From Nodosilinea sp. FACHB-141 (GTDB lineage Bacteria > Cyanobacteriota > Cyanobacteriia > Phormidesmidales > Phormidesmidaceae), in the NCBI RefSeq assembly GCF_014696135.1, contig NZ_JACJPP010000006.1, forward strand, positions 62,001-126,000: a stretch of DNA of 64,000 bases. The letters are read 5' to 3'. The notes below the pieces were generated by a model, which was given only the letters and a program-made list of their open reading frames with translations, searched no databases and had not been told where the DNA came from. Position 1 is the stretch's first letter; every line of letters starts with the position of its first letter. Shown piece by piece: positions 1 to 8,244 of this stretch. The position numbers were made by a program, and so were the translations under genes.

Positions 1-2205
1 ATGGTCTTTGACGTCAAGCCCCAGATCAATCTCGGCGGTTTGGCCAGGAAAGGTTTTGACCTGGGCCTTGTGAACGTTAATTTGCAGGTCTGACAGGTGA
101 GAGAGAATGTCTTTGAGGACGCCTACGCGGTCAATTACCTCAATGCGCACTTCTACCGGGTAGGTGTGGCGAGAGCCGCTGTGGTCAACCGGGTTCCAGC
201 TGACGGGGATGATGCGATCGCCCGGAATATCGACCAGGTTAGGACAGCCTTGGCGGTGGATGGCAATGCCTCGACTACCCAAGGAGACGCTGCCCATAAT
301 CGGTTCGCCGGGCAGCGGGTTACAGCAGCCCGCAATGTGGTGCACCAGCCCCTCAATTCCCAAAATCGGATCCTTGGAAGGGACAGGGCGAGGGCGCTGG
401 GGGTTGGCAACAGCTCCGGCCAGAAACCGATCAGAGTCTTGCAGCGAGGATTCGGGCGACAGCGTCTCTAGGGGCTGCTTAGCTTTGACGGCCTCACGCA
501 GGCGATTGACAAAAGAATTGAGCGTCACCTCGCCGTAGCCCAGTCCGGCCAAAAAGTCGTCAACGCTTTGGTAGTTGCAGCGCTCGGCAGCCAGCTGGGC
601 AGGTTCAGACTTGAGCAGAGCGTCAAAGCCGCTGCGGCCCAGTTCTTTTTCAAGCATGTCGCGGCCCCGGGCAATATTTTCGTCGCGGTGCGATCGCTTA
701 TACCACTGGCGAATGCGGTTGCGGGCGCTGGGGGTGACCACAAAATTGAGCCAGTCAAGGCTGGGGTGGCTGTTCTTTTGGGTAATAATTTCAACGATGT
801 CGCCATTTTCCAGCGGCGTGTCGAGGGTGACGATGCGGCCATTTACCCTAGCTCCAGCGCAGTGGTTGCCCACCTCAGTGTGAATGCGATAGGCAAAATC
901 TACGGAGGTTGCCCCCCTGCTTAACGGCACCACATCGCCATCGGGGGTGAAGACGTAGACGTCTTCATCAAACAGATTGCCCTTAACGTTTTCGAGAAAT
1001 TCTTTGGCGTCTTTGAGGTCGTTTTGCCACTCCAAGAGCTGCCGCAGCCAGGTAAATTTCTCGTCGTCGGCATTGATGCGGGTATTGGTGGAAGCGCCGG
1101 TTTCTTTGTACTTCCAGTGGGCGGCAATGCCGTACTCGGCGATGTGGTGCATCTCGAGGGTGCGAATCTGCACCTCGATCGGCTTACCCTTGGGGCCAAT
1201 TACCACCGTATGCAGCGACTGGTAGCGGTTGGGCTTCGGCAGGCCGATGTAGTCTTTAAACCGACCGGGAATCGGGCGAAAGGCGTCGTGTACAATCGCC
1301 AGGGCGCGGTAGCAATCTTCGTTGGTGCCGACAATGAGGCGAACGGCAGCAATGTCGTAGATTTCGCTGAAATCCTTTTGCTGCCGCTCCATTTTGCGGT
1401 AGATGCCGTAGAGATGCTTGGGTCTACTGTTGACATCGACCACCTGAATCTCAGACTGGTGCATGCGCTGGCGCAGGGTTTCGGCCACCTCCACGAGCCG
1501 CGCCTCGCGATCGGCCCGCTTCTCGGTGACGTGGCGCTGCATTTGGCGGTAGGCATCGGGCTCTAAGTATTTAAACGAAAGATCTTCCAGTTCCCACTTA
1601 AAGCGGCCGATCCCCAAGCGGTTAGCTAGGGGCGCAAAGATCTCCATGGTTTCGCGGGCAATGCGGCGGCGTTTTTCGTCGCTGAGGTGCTCCAGGGTGC
1701 GCATGTTGTGGAGGCGATCGGCCAGCTTCACCACAATCACCCGAATGTCTTGGGCCATAGCCAAGAACATGCGGCGAAAATTTTCGGCCTGGCGCTCGGT
1801 TTTGCTCTCAAAATTAAACTTTGACAGCTTGGTTACCCCTTCTACCAGCTGTCGCACCTCATCGCCGAAGTGGCCCTCAAGTTCTTCCGGCGTGATATCG
1901 GTGTCTTCGACAATGTCGTGGAGAAAACCAGAGGCAATCATGGCGCTATCGCCGCCTAGGTCACGCAGCAGCCCAGCTACGGCGATGGGGTGGCAAATGT
2001 AGGGCTCACCTGAGGCGCGATACTGCCCTTTGTGTAATGTGTAGGCAAACTCAAAGGCCTGGCACACCAGCAGGTTATTGGATTTGTCTTTCGGGTCTTG
2101 GACAAGATCACCTTGACTGTCATCGTGGTGGGTTAGCACACAGGTTTCGAGCCAACCAGGCAGGGTGCAGTCATCGGGTAGGGGTGGATGAACTGTTGCA
2201 GTCAT
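1..2205 (-). CDS. relA: Bifunctional (p)ppGpp synthetase/hydrolase, RelA/SpoT family (C-terminus cut by window edge)
   Basis: Makes and degrades the stringent-response alarmone (p)ppGpp. Translating leftward from the ATG at 2205 gives 735 codons without a stop; the frame leaves the window at base 1, so only a short tail is missing if the protein has the usual ~750 residues. The HD hydrolase domain comes first (motifs GFLHDIVEDT and KLADRLHNMRTL around residues 70-160). The synthetase domain follows (RFKDYIGLPKPNRYQSLHT around residue 320), then a TGS-type segment and a C-terminal part consistent with ACT. Both HD and synthetase signatures are intact, so a bifunctional Rel enzyme is expected. 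It is transcribed away from the PatD-like gene. The ATG opens the natural N-terminus and no other start is needed. Confidence 0.95.
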   Translation of the reverse strand, partial: MTATVHPPLPDDCTLPGWLETCVLTHHDDSQGDLVQDPKDKSNNLLVCQAFEFAYTLHKGQYRASGEPYICHPIAVAGLLRDLGGDSAMIASGFLHDIVEDTDITPEELEGHFGDEVRQLVEGVTKLSKFNFESKTERQAENFRRMFLAMAQDIRVIVVKLADRLHNMRTLEHLSDEKRRRIARETMEIFAPLANRLGIGRFKWELEDLSFKYLEPDAYRQMQRHVTEKRADREARLVEVAETLRQRMHQSEIQVVDVNSRPKHLYGIYRKMERQQKDFSEIYDIAAVRLIVGTNEDCYRALAIVHDAFRPIPGRFKDYIGLPKPNRYQSLHTVVIGPKGKPIEVQIRTLEMHHIAEYGIAAHWKYKETGASTNTRINADDEKFTWLRQLLEWQNDLKDAKEFLENVKGNLFDEDVYVFTPDGDVVPLSRGATSVDFAYRIHTEVGNHCAGARVNGRIVTLDTPLENGDIVEIITQKNSHPSLDWLNFVVTPSARNRIRQWYKRSHRDENIARGRDMLEKELGRSGFDALLKSEPAQLAAERCNYQSVDDFLAGLGYGEVTLNSFVNRLREAVKAKQPLETLSPESSLQDSDRFLAGAVANPQRPRPVPSKDPILGIEGLVHHIAGCCNPLPGEPIMGSVSLGSRGIAIHRQGCPNLVDIPGDRIIPVSWNPVDHSGSRHTYPVEVRIEVIDRVGVLKDILSHLSDLQINVHKAQVKTFPGQTAEIDLGLDVKDH

Positions 2206-2667
2206 AAGGGTGCCAGTGACCTATCAGGGATTGTGGGTGGACTATAAAATCGCCAGAAACAGGAACTCGTATTTGAACACTATATTTAAGTCTAGGCAAG
2301 ACTCAAAGAGTTGAATTATTACTAAGATAGAACCGCCTCAAGACAGATAAGGACGTCTACCGATTCACTTAAATTTGAGATAAAAAAGCAGACAGAAATC
2401 GTACAAACGTTCTGTCAATAGGTGAATGTAATGGGGCTACAACAAAGTAGCTCGCCGAGATAGAAACAACCTACACCATAACTTTGGGAAAAATCGCATC
2501 TGCCACTCAGGCCGCAATAAATACTTAAGGCTGACTGAGGGTTGATGGATAGTTATGTATTAACCTTAACATTTGTCCCCGATAAGGGGAATCAGCAATT
2601 TATCTCTAGTTATCGTAAAACGTTGTCCAAGTCGCTGCTGATACGGCACTGAAGGGGGGATCTATTC
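2206..2667. other. AT-rich divergent spacer between rel and the PatD-like gene
   Basis: This 462-bp spacer must hold the promoters of both divergent genes. I see no convincing gene. A short CCCC-GATAA-GGGG hairpin lies near 2577-2590. A strong Shine-Dalgarno run (AAGGGGGG, 2651-2658) precedes the ATG at 2668. No clear sigma-70 promoter pair stands out. Confidence 0.6.
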
Positions 2668-3009
2668 ATGAAGAATGCCCTAGAAACCCTGCGATCGCAC
2701 CTCCAGACCATGGTCGGCCTGGTGCAGTCTGCTAATCCCGACGGGCGCACTCTACAGGCGCAGTTTTTGCTGGCTCAGCAACAGTTTCAGCACCAGATGC
2801 TGCCTTTGGGAGAAGAGTTGCCCAGCGCTCAGCCTGTGCTAACCGAAATCAACCGCACTCTCAGGCTGCTAGCGATGGATGTGGCATTTTTGCAGGCGGC
2901 TCGTCAGTCGACCACAACCCAGCAGCGGCAGCAGCAGATGCTCAAAAAACTAGATCAGCTGCTGACCTTTTGCCAAGCTTTGGAGCAGGCGATCTCCAAC
3001 CCGACTTAA
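2668..3009 (+). CDS. patD: PatD-like heterocyst-frequency-control family protein
   Basis: 113-residue, all-helical, Gln/Leu-rich soluble protein with no signal peptide or membrane segment. The pattern RLLAMDVAFLQAARQ, then TxxQR and a terminal Leu-rich helix ending in FCQALEQ, is what I recall of the small cyanobacterial PatD family. In Anabaena that family limits heterocyst frequency through the cell-division protein FtsZ. The family also occurs in strains without heterocysts, so the cellular role here is open. Start supported by a strong AAGGGGGG ribosome-binding site nine bases upstream. It stands ahead of the zinc-ribbon gene on the same strand. The assignment rests on remembered family pattern only. 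Confidence 0.6.
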   Translation: MKNALETLRSHLQTMVGLVQSANPDGRTLQAQFLLAQQQFQHQMLPLGEELPSAQPVLTEINRTLRLLAMDVAFLQAARQSTTTQQRQQQMLKKLDQLLTFCQALEQAISNPT

Positions 3010-3044
3010 CGCCCTAGCCTAGGTGGTTTAATATTAGGGGTTCG

Positions 3045-3644
3045 TTGGGTAGATGGTTGGGAGTAGGTGATTTGTATCAGTGCCCTAAGGAAGGGGATAT
3101 TGACCTTCAAGACAGTCAGCTATCACCGGGGCTGGCGGTCCACGGCTGCCCCAGCTGTGGCGGCAGCTGGATTCCGTCAGAACATTATGCAGACTGGCAA
3201 AGGCAACAGAACGACCCCGAGGAACCGATTCGAGTGGCGGTGCTGCCCCTGTCATTGAGCACCTCGTTTCAGCCCGCTGCGCTCGATAACCGGGCGGCTC
3301 TGTGCCTCGATTGCCGCAGCTACCTAGTACGGGGCCGCATTACCCTGCCGCAGGGATCGTTTTATGTCGAGCGCTGCCCCAACTGCAACGGCATCTGGTG
3401 CGATGGCGGCGAGTGGGAGATCTTGCAGCAGCTCGAATTACAGACCCATATCGACTATATTTTTTCTGCTGATTGGCAGGCCCAGGTGCGTGAGCTAGAG
3501 CACACCGAACGAGAAAAACTAGCCACCATTGACAAGCTAGGACCCGATGTTGCCCAGCGCGTGTTTGAGCTGGCTGACCTGCTAGAACAGCACCCCAACG
3601 GGGATTTTGGGGTGGCGTATTTGATGCGGCGGGTGGATCAATGA
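3045..3644 (+). CDS. Zinc-ribbon protein (TFIIB-type zinc finger family)
   Basis: Soluble protein of about 199 residues with two zinc-ribbon modules. The first (residues ~13-50) has a lone Cys then CPSCGGSW. The second (~88-130) has CLDC then CPNCNGIWCDGGEWE. The CPxCxGxWxDxxE pattern is typical of the zf-TFIIB Pfam family, whose function is unknown. The last 60 residues are helical and charged. The start is uncertain: the frame opens with TTG at 3045 behind AGGGG, and another TTG lies at 3072; there is no ATG ahead of the first Cys in frame. Its TGA lies directly at the edge of a G-rich repeat (3645-3797). Confidence 0.8.
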   Translation: MGRWLGVGDLYQCPKEGDIDLQDSQLSPGLAVHGCPSCGGSWIPSEHYADWQRQQNDPEEPIRVAVLPLSLSTSFQPAALDNRAALCLDCRSYLVRGRITLPQGSFYVERCPNCNGIWCDGGEWEILQQLELQTHIDYIFSADWQAQVRELEHTEREKLATIDKLGPDVAQRVFELADLLEQHPNGDFGVAYLMRRVDQ

Positions 3645-3797
3645 GTGGATGGGTAGGGGGTAGATGGGTGGATGGGTCAGATCACTGACCAGGCATTTGC
3701 TCTCTCTCCGGGCTGCATTTTTCGCACCCCTCCAATCCACTACTACTGCATCTCTTACCCATCCACCCCTTACTCATCCACCCCCTACCCCTCCATG
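3645..3797. repeat. Imperfect palindrome of G-rich GGATGGGT-type repeats
   Basis: The left arm (about 3645-3680) is a degenerate array of GGATGGGT/GTAGGGGG units. The right arm (about 3757-3797) is its complement, units of ACCCATCC/CCCCTACC. About 75 bp of ordinary sequence separates them. The element fills the whole spacer between the zinc-ribbon gene and the ABC ATPase, and the right arm reaches the ATPase start codon. It resembles the short tandemly repeated heptamer arrays known from cyanobacteria. The transcript could fold into a long hairpin. Confidence 0.7.
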
Positions 3798-5423
3798 CCA
3801 GACTCCCTCCTTGCCCTCGAAAGCTTCTCGGTCACCTACCCAGGCCAGGCAGAGCGCGCGGTGGATCGGGTGTCTTTAAACCTGTCGCCGGGGGAAAAGC
3901 TGGGGCTGGTGGGCGAGTCGGGCTGTGGCAAGAGCACCCTGGGGCGGGCGGCGCTGCGGCTGTTGCCAAAGGCGACGGAGCTACAGGGACGGGTGTGGTT
4001 TAACGGCGAGTCGGTGCTCGACTTTAGCCCCCAGCGGCTGCGGCAGTTTCGGGGTGAGGCGATCGCCTTGGTCTTTCAAGACCCGATGACGCGGCTCAAC
4101 CCGCTGATGACCATTGGCGACCACTGTATAGAGACGCTGCGTGCCCATCGCTCTGAGGTGTCCCAGGTTGAAGCTAAAGCTCGGGCGATCGCGGTGCTGG
4201 AAAAGGTCAACATTCCCGCCAGCCGGTTTGGCCAGTATCCCCACGAGTTTAGCGGCGGCATGCGTCAGCGGGTGGCGATCGCCCTGGCGATGATTTTAGA
4301 GCCCAAGCTGATCATCGCCGACGAACCCACTACCAGCCTGGATGTGACGGTGTCGGCCCAGATCCTCGATGAGCTGACGCGGCTGTGCGACGAGCTGGGC
4401 ACGGCCCTAGTGTTGATCTCCCACGATCTGTCGCTGGTGGCAGAATACTGCGATCGCGTCGCCGTCATGTACCAAGGGCGCGTGGTGGAAGAGGGCACGG
4501 CGGCTACGGTATTTCAGAAACCCCAGGATGTATATACGCGATCGCTGGTGGAGTCGGCCCTGCAAATGCAGCAGGCGGAGGGGCTGGCCTACACCGCCAC
4601 CGCCATAGAACCTATTTTGCGGCTGACAGACGTAAAGCAGCACTACACCCTAGAGGCCAACCCGATCGCTCGGCTGCTGGGGGGGCAGGAGTCCAAGGTG
4701 ATCAAGGCCGTAGACGGCGTTTCGCTAGAGATTTACCCGGGCGAGGTGGTGGGGTTGGTGGGCGAGTCAGGCTGCGGCAAGAGCACCCTATCGCGCACCA
4801 TTCTGCAGCTGGCGAAACCGACCGCCGGGCAGGTGGAGTTTTGCGGTACCGATCTTACTACCCTCTCCCGCGAAGCCATGCGGCAGCAGCGGCGGCAGCT
4901 GCAAATGGTGTTTCAAGACCCCCATGCCTGCCTCAACCCGATGATGACTGTGGGCAGAAGCATCGCCGACCCGCTGCTGATCCACGGTCTGGCCACCGTC
5001 GCTGAGGCCGAAAAGCAGACCCACGACATGCTCGCCCGTGTTAGCCTCAACCCCACCGCCGACTATTTTCAGCGCTTTCCTGGCGATCTGTCGGGGGGGC
5101 AGCAGCAGCGGGTGGCGATCGCCCGCGCCTTAATCACTCATCCTAAGCTGGTGATCTGCGATGAGCCGGTGAGCATGCTTGATGCCACGGTGCAAACCCA
5201 GGTGCTCGATCTAATGATTGCCCTCAAGCATGAGTTTGATCTCACTTACCTATTTATTACCCACGACCTGTGGGTAGCGAGGTTTATGTGCGATCGCATT
5301 GCCGTCATGCAGCAGGGCAAAATTGTAGAAATTGCCCCTACGAAAACGCTGTTTGAATCGCCCCAGCACCCCTACACCCAAACCCTCCTGCAAGCGGCTC
5401 CGGTACTGGCTAAGGGAGCTTAA
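3795..5423 (+). CDS. Peptide-type ABC transporter, fused double ATP-binding protein (DppD-DppF-like)
   Basis: Energises uptake of oligopeptides, nickel or similar substrates with permease and binding protein encoded elsewhere. It has two complete ABC ATPase halves in one chain of about 542 residues. Half 1 has Walker A GESGCGKST, signature FSGGMRQRVAIA and Walker B LIIADEPTTSLD. Half 2 has Walker A GESGCGKST, signature LSGGQQQRVAIA and Walker B LVICDEPVSMLD. Each half ends with the oligopeptide-type tail (HPYTQTLL near the C-terminus). The frame is open from 3672, but the first 41 residues would be coded by the G-rich repeat, so the ATG at 3795, just before the conserved N-terminus, is preferred. 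No permease gene adjoins it. Confidence 0.9.
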   Translation: MPDSLLALESFSVTYPGQAERAVDRVSLNLSPGEKLGLVGESGCGKSTLGRAALRLLPKATELQGRVWFNGESVLDFSPQRLRQFRGEAIALVFQDPMTRLNPLMTIGDHCIETLRAHRSEVSQVEAKARAIAVLEKVNIPASRFGQYPHEFSGGMRQRVAIALAMILEPKLIIADEPTTSLDVTVSAQILDELTRLCDELGTALVLISHDLSLVAEYCDRVAVMYQGRVVEEGTAATVFQKPQDVYTRSLVESALQMQQAEGLAYTATAIEPILRLTDVKQHYTLEANPIARLLGGQESKVIKAVDGVSLEIYPGEVVGLVGESGCGKSTLSRTILQLAKPTAGQVEFCGTDLTTLSREAMRQQRRQLQMVFQDPHACLNPMMTVGRSIADPLLIHGLATVAEAEKQTHDMLARVSLNPTADYFQRFPGDLSGGQQQRVAIARALITHPKLVICDEPVSMLDATVQTQVLDLMIALKHEFDLTYLFITHDLWVARFMCDRIAVMQQGKIVEIAPTKTLFESPQHPYTQTLLQAAPVLAKGA

Positions 5424-5875
5424 GCATCCAGGTTTTTAAGCAAAATCTAGGCTAAAAGCCTTAGCGAAAAGTTATAGCGATGGCTACTGTGCCGAAGACA
5501 ATAGTCACTTTCGCTGGCAAAAGCTGAGGCAGAACTTTGGCCTATAACCCTGTAAACAAGCGGAGGTTGTAGCAGAAGAACGAAAAATGATGAGAATGCT
5601 CTCAATATTCTGGAATACTGGCATTTTGAGCTATCCAATCCAGATCTCACCTAGTGTACGCAGCTGCCAACAACTTGGTGATGGCTCTAATTCAGGCTTT
5701 ACCCTTGTAGCAGTTTTCTAATTACTAAGCCCTCCTAATTTTGAATTTTCCGGAGGCTTGGTTCGTAAAAAGCTTCGCAGAACTGTAGTCTATTTTCGTG
5801 TACCGCAGGGCTCTAAAGCCGAAGCTTTCGACTACTCTCCTGAAATTCTTCCTGTGTAGTCTAACCAGGGCATCT
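5424..5875. other. Spacer with a GCGATGGCTACTG repeat copy
   Basis: Spacer of 452 bp between the ABC ATPase and the hydrolase gene. At about 5478-5492 it carries the motif GCGATGGCTACTG, which recurs at 60323 in an element with inverted ends. At about 5723-5758 the sequences AAGCCCTCC and GGAGGCTT form an imperfect inverted repeat around an AT-rich centre. I see no convincing gene. Confidence 0.5.
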
Positions 5876-7750
5876 ATGAAACAGCTTCCCTTTATTATTC
5901 AAAAACTTGTTTTCGCTGAGGAGAATCTGGCCCAAATCGTTGATCTAAACGACACCAGCGGCGTTGAGGGCAAAATTCCCGGCTACTTTGTCATGAGTAG
6001 CGCCCCACCCAATATTGAAGACGCCGAAGAAGCCAGCGAAAGAATTCAGCAGCAAGCTAACCAGGGCATTGCCGACATTGCCGACCACCTGCACCGCATG
6101 ATGGGTAGCAGCGCCGATGGGTTTGCCGAACTTGTAATTACGGTACATGGATACAACACCAGCCTCCATGGGGTACAGGCCTGGTACAAAAATATTTTTA
6201 AGTACGCCAACCGCCACGATTCGGCCATTAGCAGGAGCCCCCACCGCGTTTTTATCGGCTATCGATGGCCTTCTGAAAATGTAGCGCTTAGCGAGCCCAA
6301 AAAAGTTTTTGAGGCCCTGGCCGCCTTACCACCGCTGCCACGAGATTTGCTGTTGACTGGGGCAATCTGTGCGCTAGGGCTACTGATTCTTGAATTGCTC
6401 AACGCCCTAGAGACATCGACCTGGGGATTTTTAATTAGCCTTTCTCTGGTGCTGTTGCTCGCCCTAGGGCTGTTGATGGCGGCCCTGGTTGTGCTGCGAC
6501 TGATCGTGTATTTTCGCGACAGCTATCGGGCCGACAATTTTGGCGTGCTAGATCTAGTCGAGCTGCTGCGCCAGATTGATCAGGCGATTGTGCAACGCAC
6601 GGCCGATTCTCTGTTTCCTTTGGCAAAAACTGAGTATGAGCAACAGCAAGCGCTGCTCAAAGCTCGCGAATATTGGGCCCAACGCAGCCGCAATAAGGTG
6701 AAGCTCAGCTTTATTGGCCACAGCATGGGCGGCTTTGTGGTGACCAATGTCGTTCGCATTTTGTCAGATGTATTTGACATGCGATCGGTGAATAAACAGC
6801 CGCCCAGCGATGTAGGCGATGTGTACCGTTTGGAGCGGTTGATTCTTGCCTCTCCCGACATTCCGGTGCTGACGATTGTGTCAAGTCGGGCCAACTTTTT
6901 GTCGTCGTCATTGCGGCGATTTTCAGAATCGTACCTGTTTTGTAATGAGGGAGATATTGCGCTGCGCATTGCCTCTACGACCGCCAACTATATTGCTTTT
7001 CCCAGCCGCACTCAGGCTCGGGGCTATCGCCTAGGCAATGTAGCGCTGCAAAACAAAACGGGCAGCATCGACGACTATGGTTTGGTCAATTTGGCCGCCC
7101 TCGATCGCGACTTTCCGGTGAATTTGTCTGTTGGTGAGGCGATCGCCCAGTCAAGCCAAAAGGTGATGGAAAATTTGTTTCTCACCTATGAGCGGTTTCA
7201 GGCTCGGGGAGTAGTCACCCTGGGGGATTTATTTGAGGTGCAGTCGAAGCGCGATAGTCAACGCGCCACGGTGGCTGATTTCTTTACCTATTTTGACTGC
7301 ACCGACTACACCGATCTGAAGTTTGATCTGCAGAACAATAGTTGCTCTATCCGACCGACGGGGCTTTTAACCCGCGCGCTGGGGCGATCGGCCCTGCTGC
7401 CCTGGGACTATCTAATGCTGACCCTCGACTACGGAACCGGTAAGCGAGACGTGCACGGCGGCTATTTTGAGGGGCAGTTTAGTCAGCAGTTGCTCTATCG
7501 GCTGGCGTTTTTGGGGTTTAGCGGCTATCTCGACACCCTCGATCGCGATCGCCAGGTCGCCCTCAGCCAGCTTCACATCGATTGCCAAAAGTTCAAGATT
7601 CAAGGCTATCTATCACCCATGCGCTACCGGGTGAGCGTTCAGGGCGGCAGCGTGGATGGCACGAAGACGGATATGTTGGATGCGATTCGGACGCCTCGGC
7701 AGGAAAGTGGGAGAGGAGGGACGCTGGCGAGTGGGAGAGTGAGGGGGTAG
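5876..7750 (+). CDS. Membrane-associated alpha/beta hydrolase of DUF900-like type
   Basis: Predicted serine hydrolase of about 624 residues with unknown substrate. The nucleophile elbow is GHSMG (in FIGHSMGGFVV, about residue 283). An earlier strand, ELVITVHGYNTSL, supplies the oxyanion-type HGYN. Two hydrophobic helices (about residues 160-215) sit between, so the enzyme is probably membrane-anchored. The second half (HGGYFEGQFSQQLLYRL and following) is conserved-looking but unrecognised. The ATG at 5876 is chosen; an upstream GTG at 5798 would add a poorly coding stretch. The last ~12 codons are encoded by a GTGGGAGA-type repeat, so the natural C-terminus may have been replaced. Confidence 0.75.
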   Translation: MKQLPFIIQKLVFAEENLAQIVDLNDTSGVEGKIPGYFVMSSAPPNIEDAEEASERIQQQANQGIADIADHLHRMMGSSADGFAELVITVHGYNTSLHGVQAWYKNIFKYANRHDSAISRSPHRVFIGYRWPSENVALSEPKKVFEALAALPPLPRDLLLTGAICALGLLILELLNALETSTWGFLISLSLVLLLALGLLMAALVVLRLIVYFRDSYRADNFGVLDLVELLRQIDQAIVQRTADSLFPLAKTEYEQQQALLKAREYWAQRSRNKVKLSFIGHSMGGFVVTNVVRILSDVFDMRSVNKQPPSDVGDVYRLERLILASPDIPVLTIVSSRANFLSSSLRRFSESYLFCNEGDIALRIASTTANYIAFPSRTQARGYRLGNVALQNKTGSIDDYGLVNLAALDRDFPVNLSVGEAIAQSSQKVMENLFLTYERFQARGVVTLGDLFEVQSKRDSQRATVADFFTYFDCTDYTDLKFDLQNNSCSIRPTGLLTRALGRSALLPWDYLMLTLDYGTGKRDVHGGYFEGQFSQQLLYRLAFLGFSGYLDTLDRDRQVALSQLHIDCQKFKIQGYLSPMRYRVSVQGGSVDGTKTDMLDAIRTPRQESGRGGTLASGRVRG

Positions 7751-7792
7751 GAGAGTGGGAGGGTTAGCGGGTGGGAGAGTTGGGGTTTACCA
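7705..7792. repeat. Degenerate GTGGGAGA tandem repeat
   Basis: Imperfect repeats of GTGGGAG(A/G) and GAGGGGGT start inside the 3' end of the hydrolase gene and reach the stop codon of the convergent ferredoxin gene. They belong by composition to the same G-rich family as 3645-3797. Here only one arm is seen, on the plus strand. Confidence 0.6.
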
Positions 7793-8113
7793 GATGGGGG
7801 TTTGGCCTTGGCCCCAGAAGCCGTCGTATTTGGTAACAACAATTTCGCCCAGTACTTGAGTTTGACAGGCGAGGCGGAGGTCGCGGGTGGGGTCGTGGGG
7901 AGGGAGGGATCGGCGCGCTTTGTCTTTCCAGTTGGTGGCTGAAACTTCGCCCTCGATCGCCACTGCGCAGGTGCCGCAGGTGCCGAGACTGCGGCAGTTG
8001 ATCACCTTGGCCTGACCGTTGTAGAGATCGACGCCGTGGGCTAGCAAGACCTGGCGCAGGTTGGCCCCGACCTCGCACGACATGGTCTTTCCTTGGGCGG
8101 TGACGGTGGGCAT
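7787..8113 (-). CDS. [2Fe-2S] ferredoxin (C-x5-C-x2-C type)
   Basis: Small soluble electron carrier of 108 residues. Cluster ligands are CRSLGTCGTC (residues ~40-49) and a fourth Cys in LACQTQ (~83). The C-x5-C-x2-C spacing differs from the C-x4-C-x2-C of the main photosynthetic PetF, so it is more likely an adrenodoxin-like or FdC-type ferredoxin with a specialised partner. Start at ATG 8113; homologous ferredoxins begin with the same short strand. It is convergent with the hydrolase gene and diverges from cimA across a spacer of about 130 bp that contains a GCGATCGC site. Confidence 0.9.
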   Translation of the reverse strand: MPTVTAQGKTMSCEVGANLRQVLLAHGVDLYNGQAKVINCRSLGTCGTCAVAIEGEVSATNWKDKARRSLPPHDPTRDLRLACQTQVLGEIVVTKYDGFWGQGQTPIW

Positions 8114-8244
8114 GGCATTTCCTGGCAGACGAAGAATATCTACGTTTTATAACGCGATCGCCCCGGCGTTCTCAAGCATCCCCAGCCCAGGGCTTACTCT
8201 AGATAACTGTGACACCAACGATAATTCCTAGGGCACCACTGGCT

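Noticed and set aside
97-2002. Open frames on the plus strand across 97-2002
   Set aside because: They lie opposite the Rel gene, which has all family motifs on the minus strand; the plus-strand translations have no domain resemblance.
4385-5005. 206-residue frame inside the ABC ATPase gene
   Set aside because: Frame-shifted shadow of the second ATPase half, Gly/Arg-rich from high G+C codons.
5447-5650. 67-residue minus-strand frame in the spacer before the hydrolase gene
   Set aside because: No ribosome-binding site or family resemblance; overlaps the GCGATGGCTACTG repeat.
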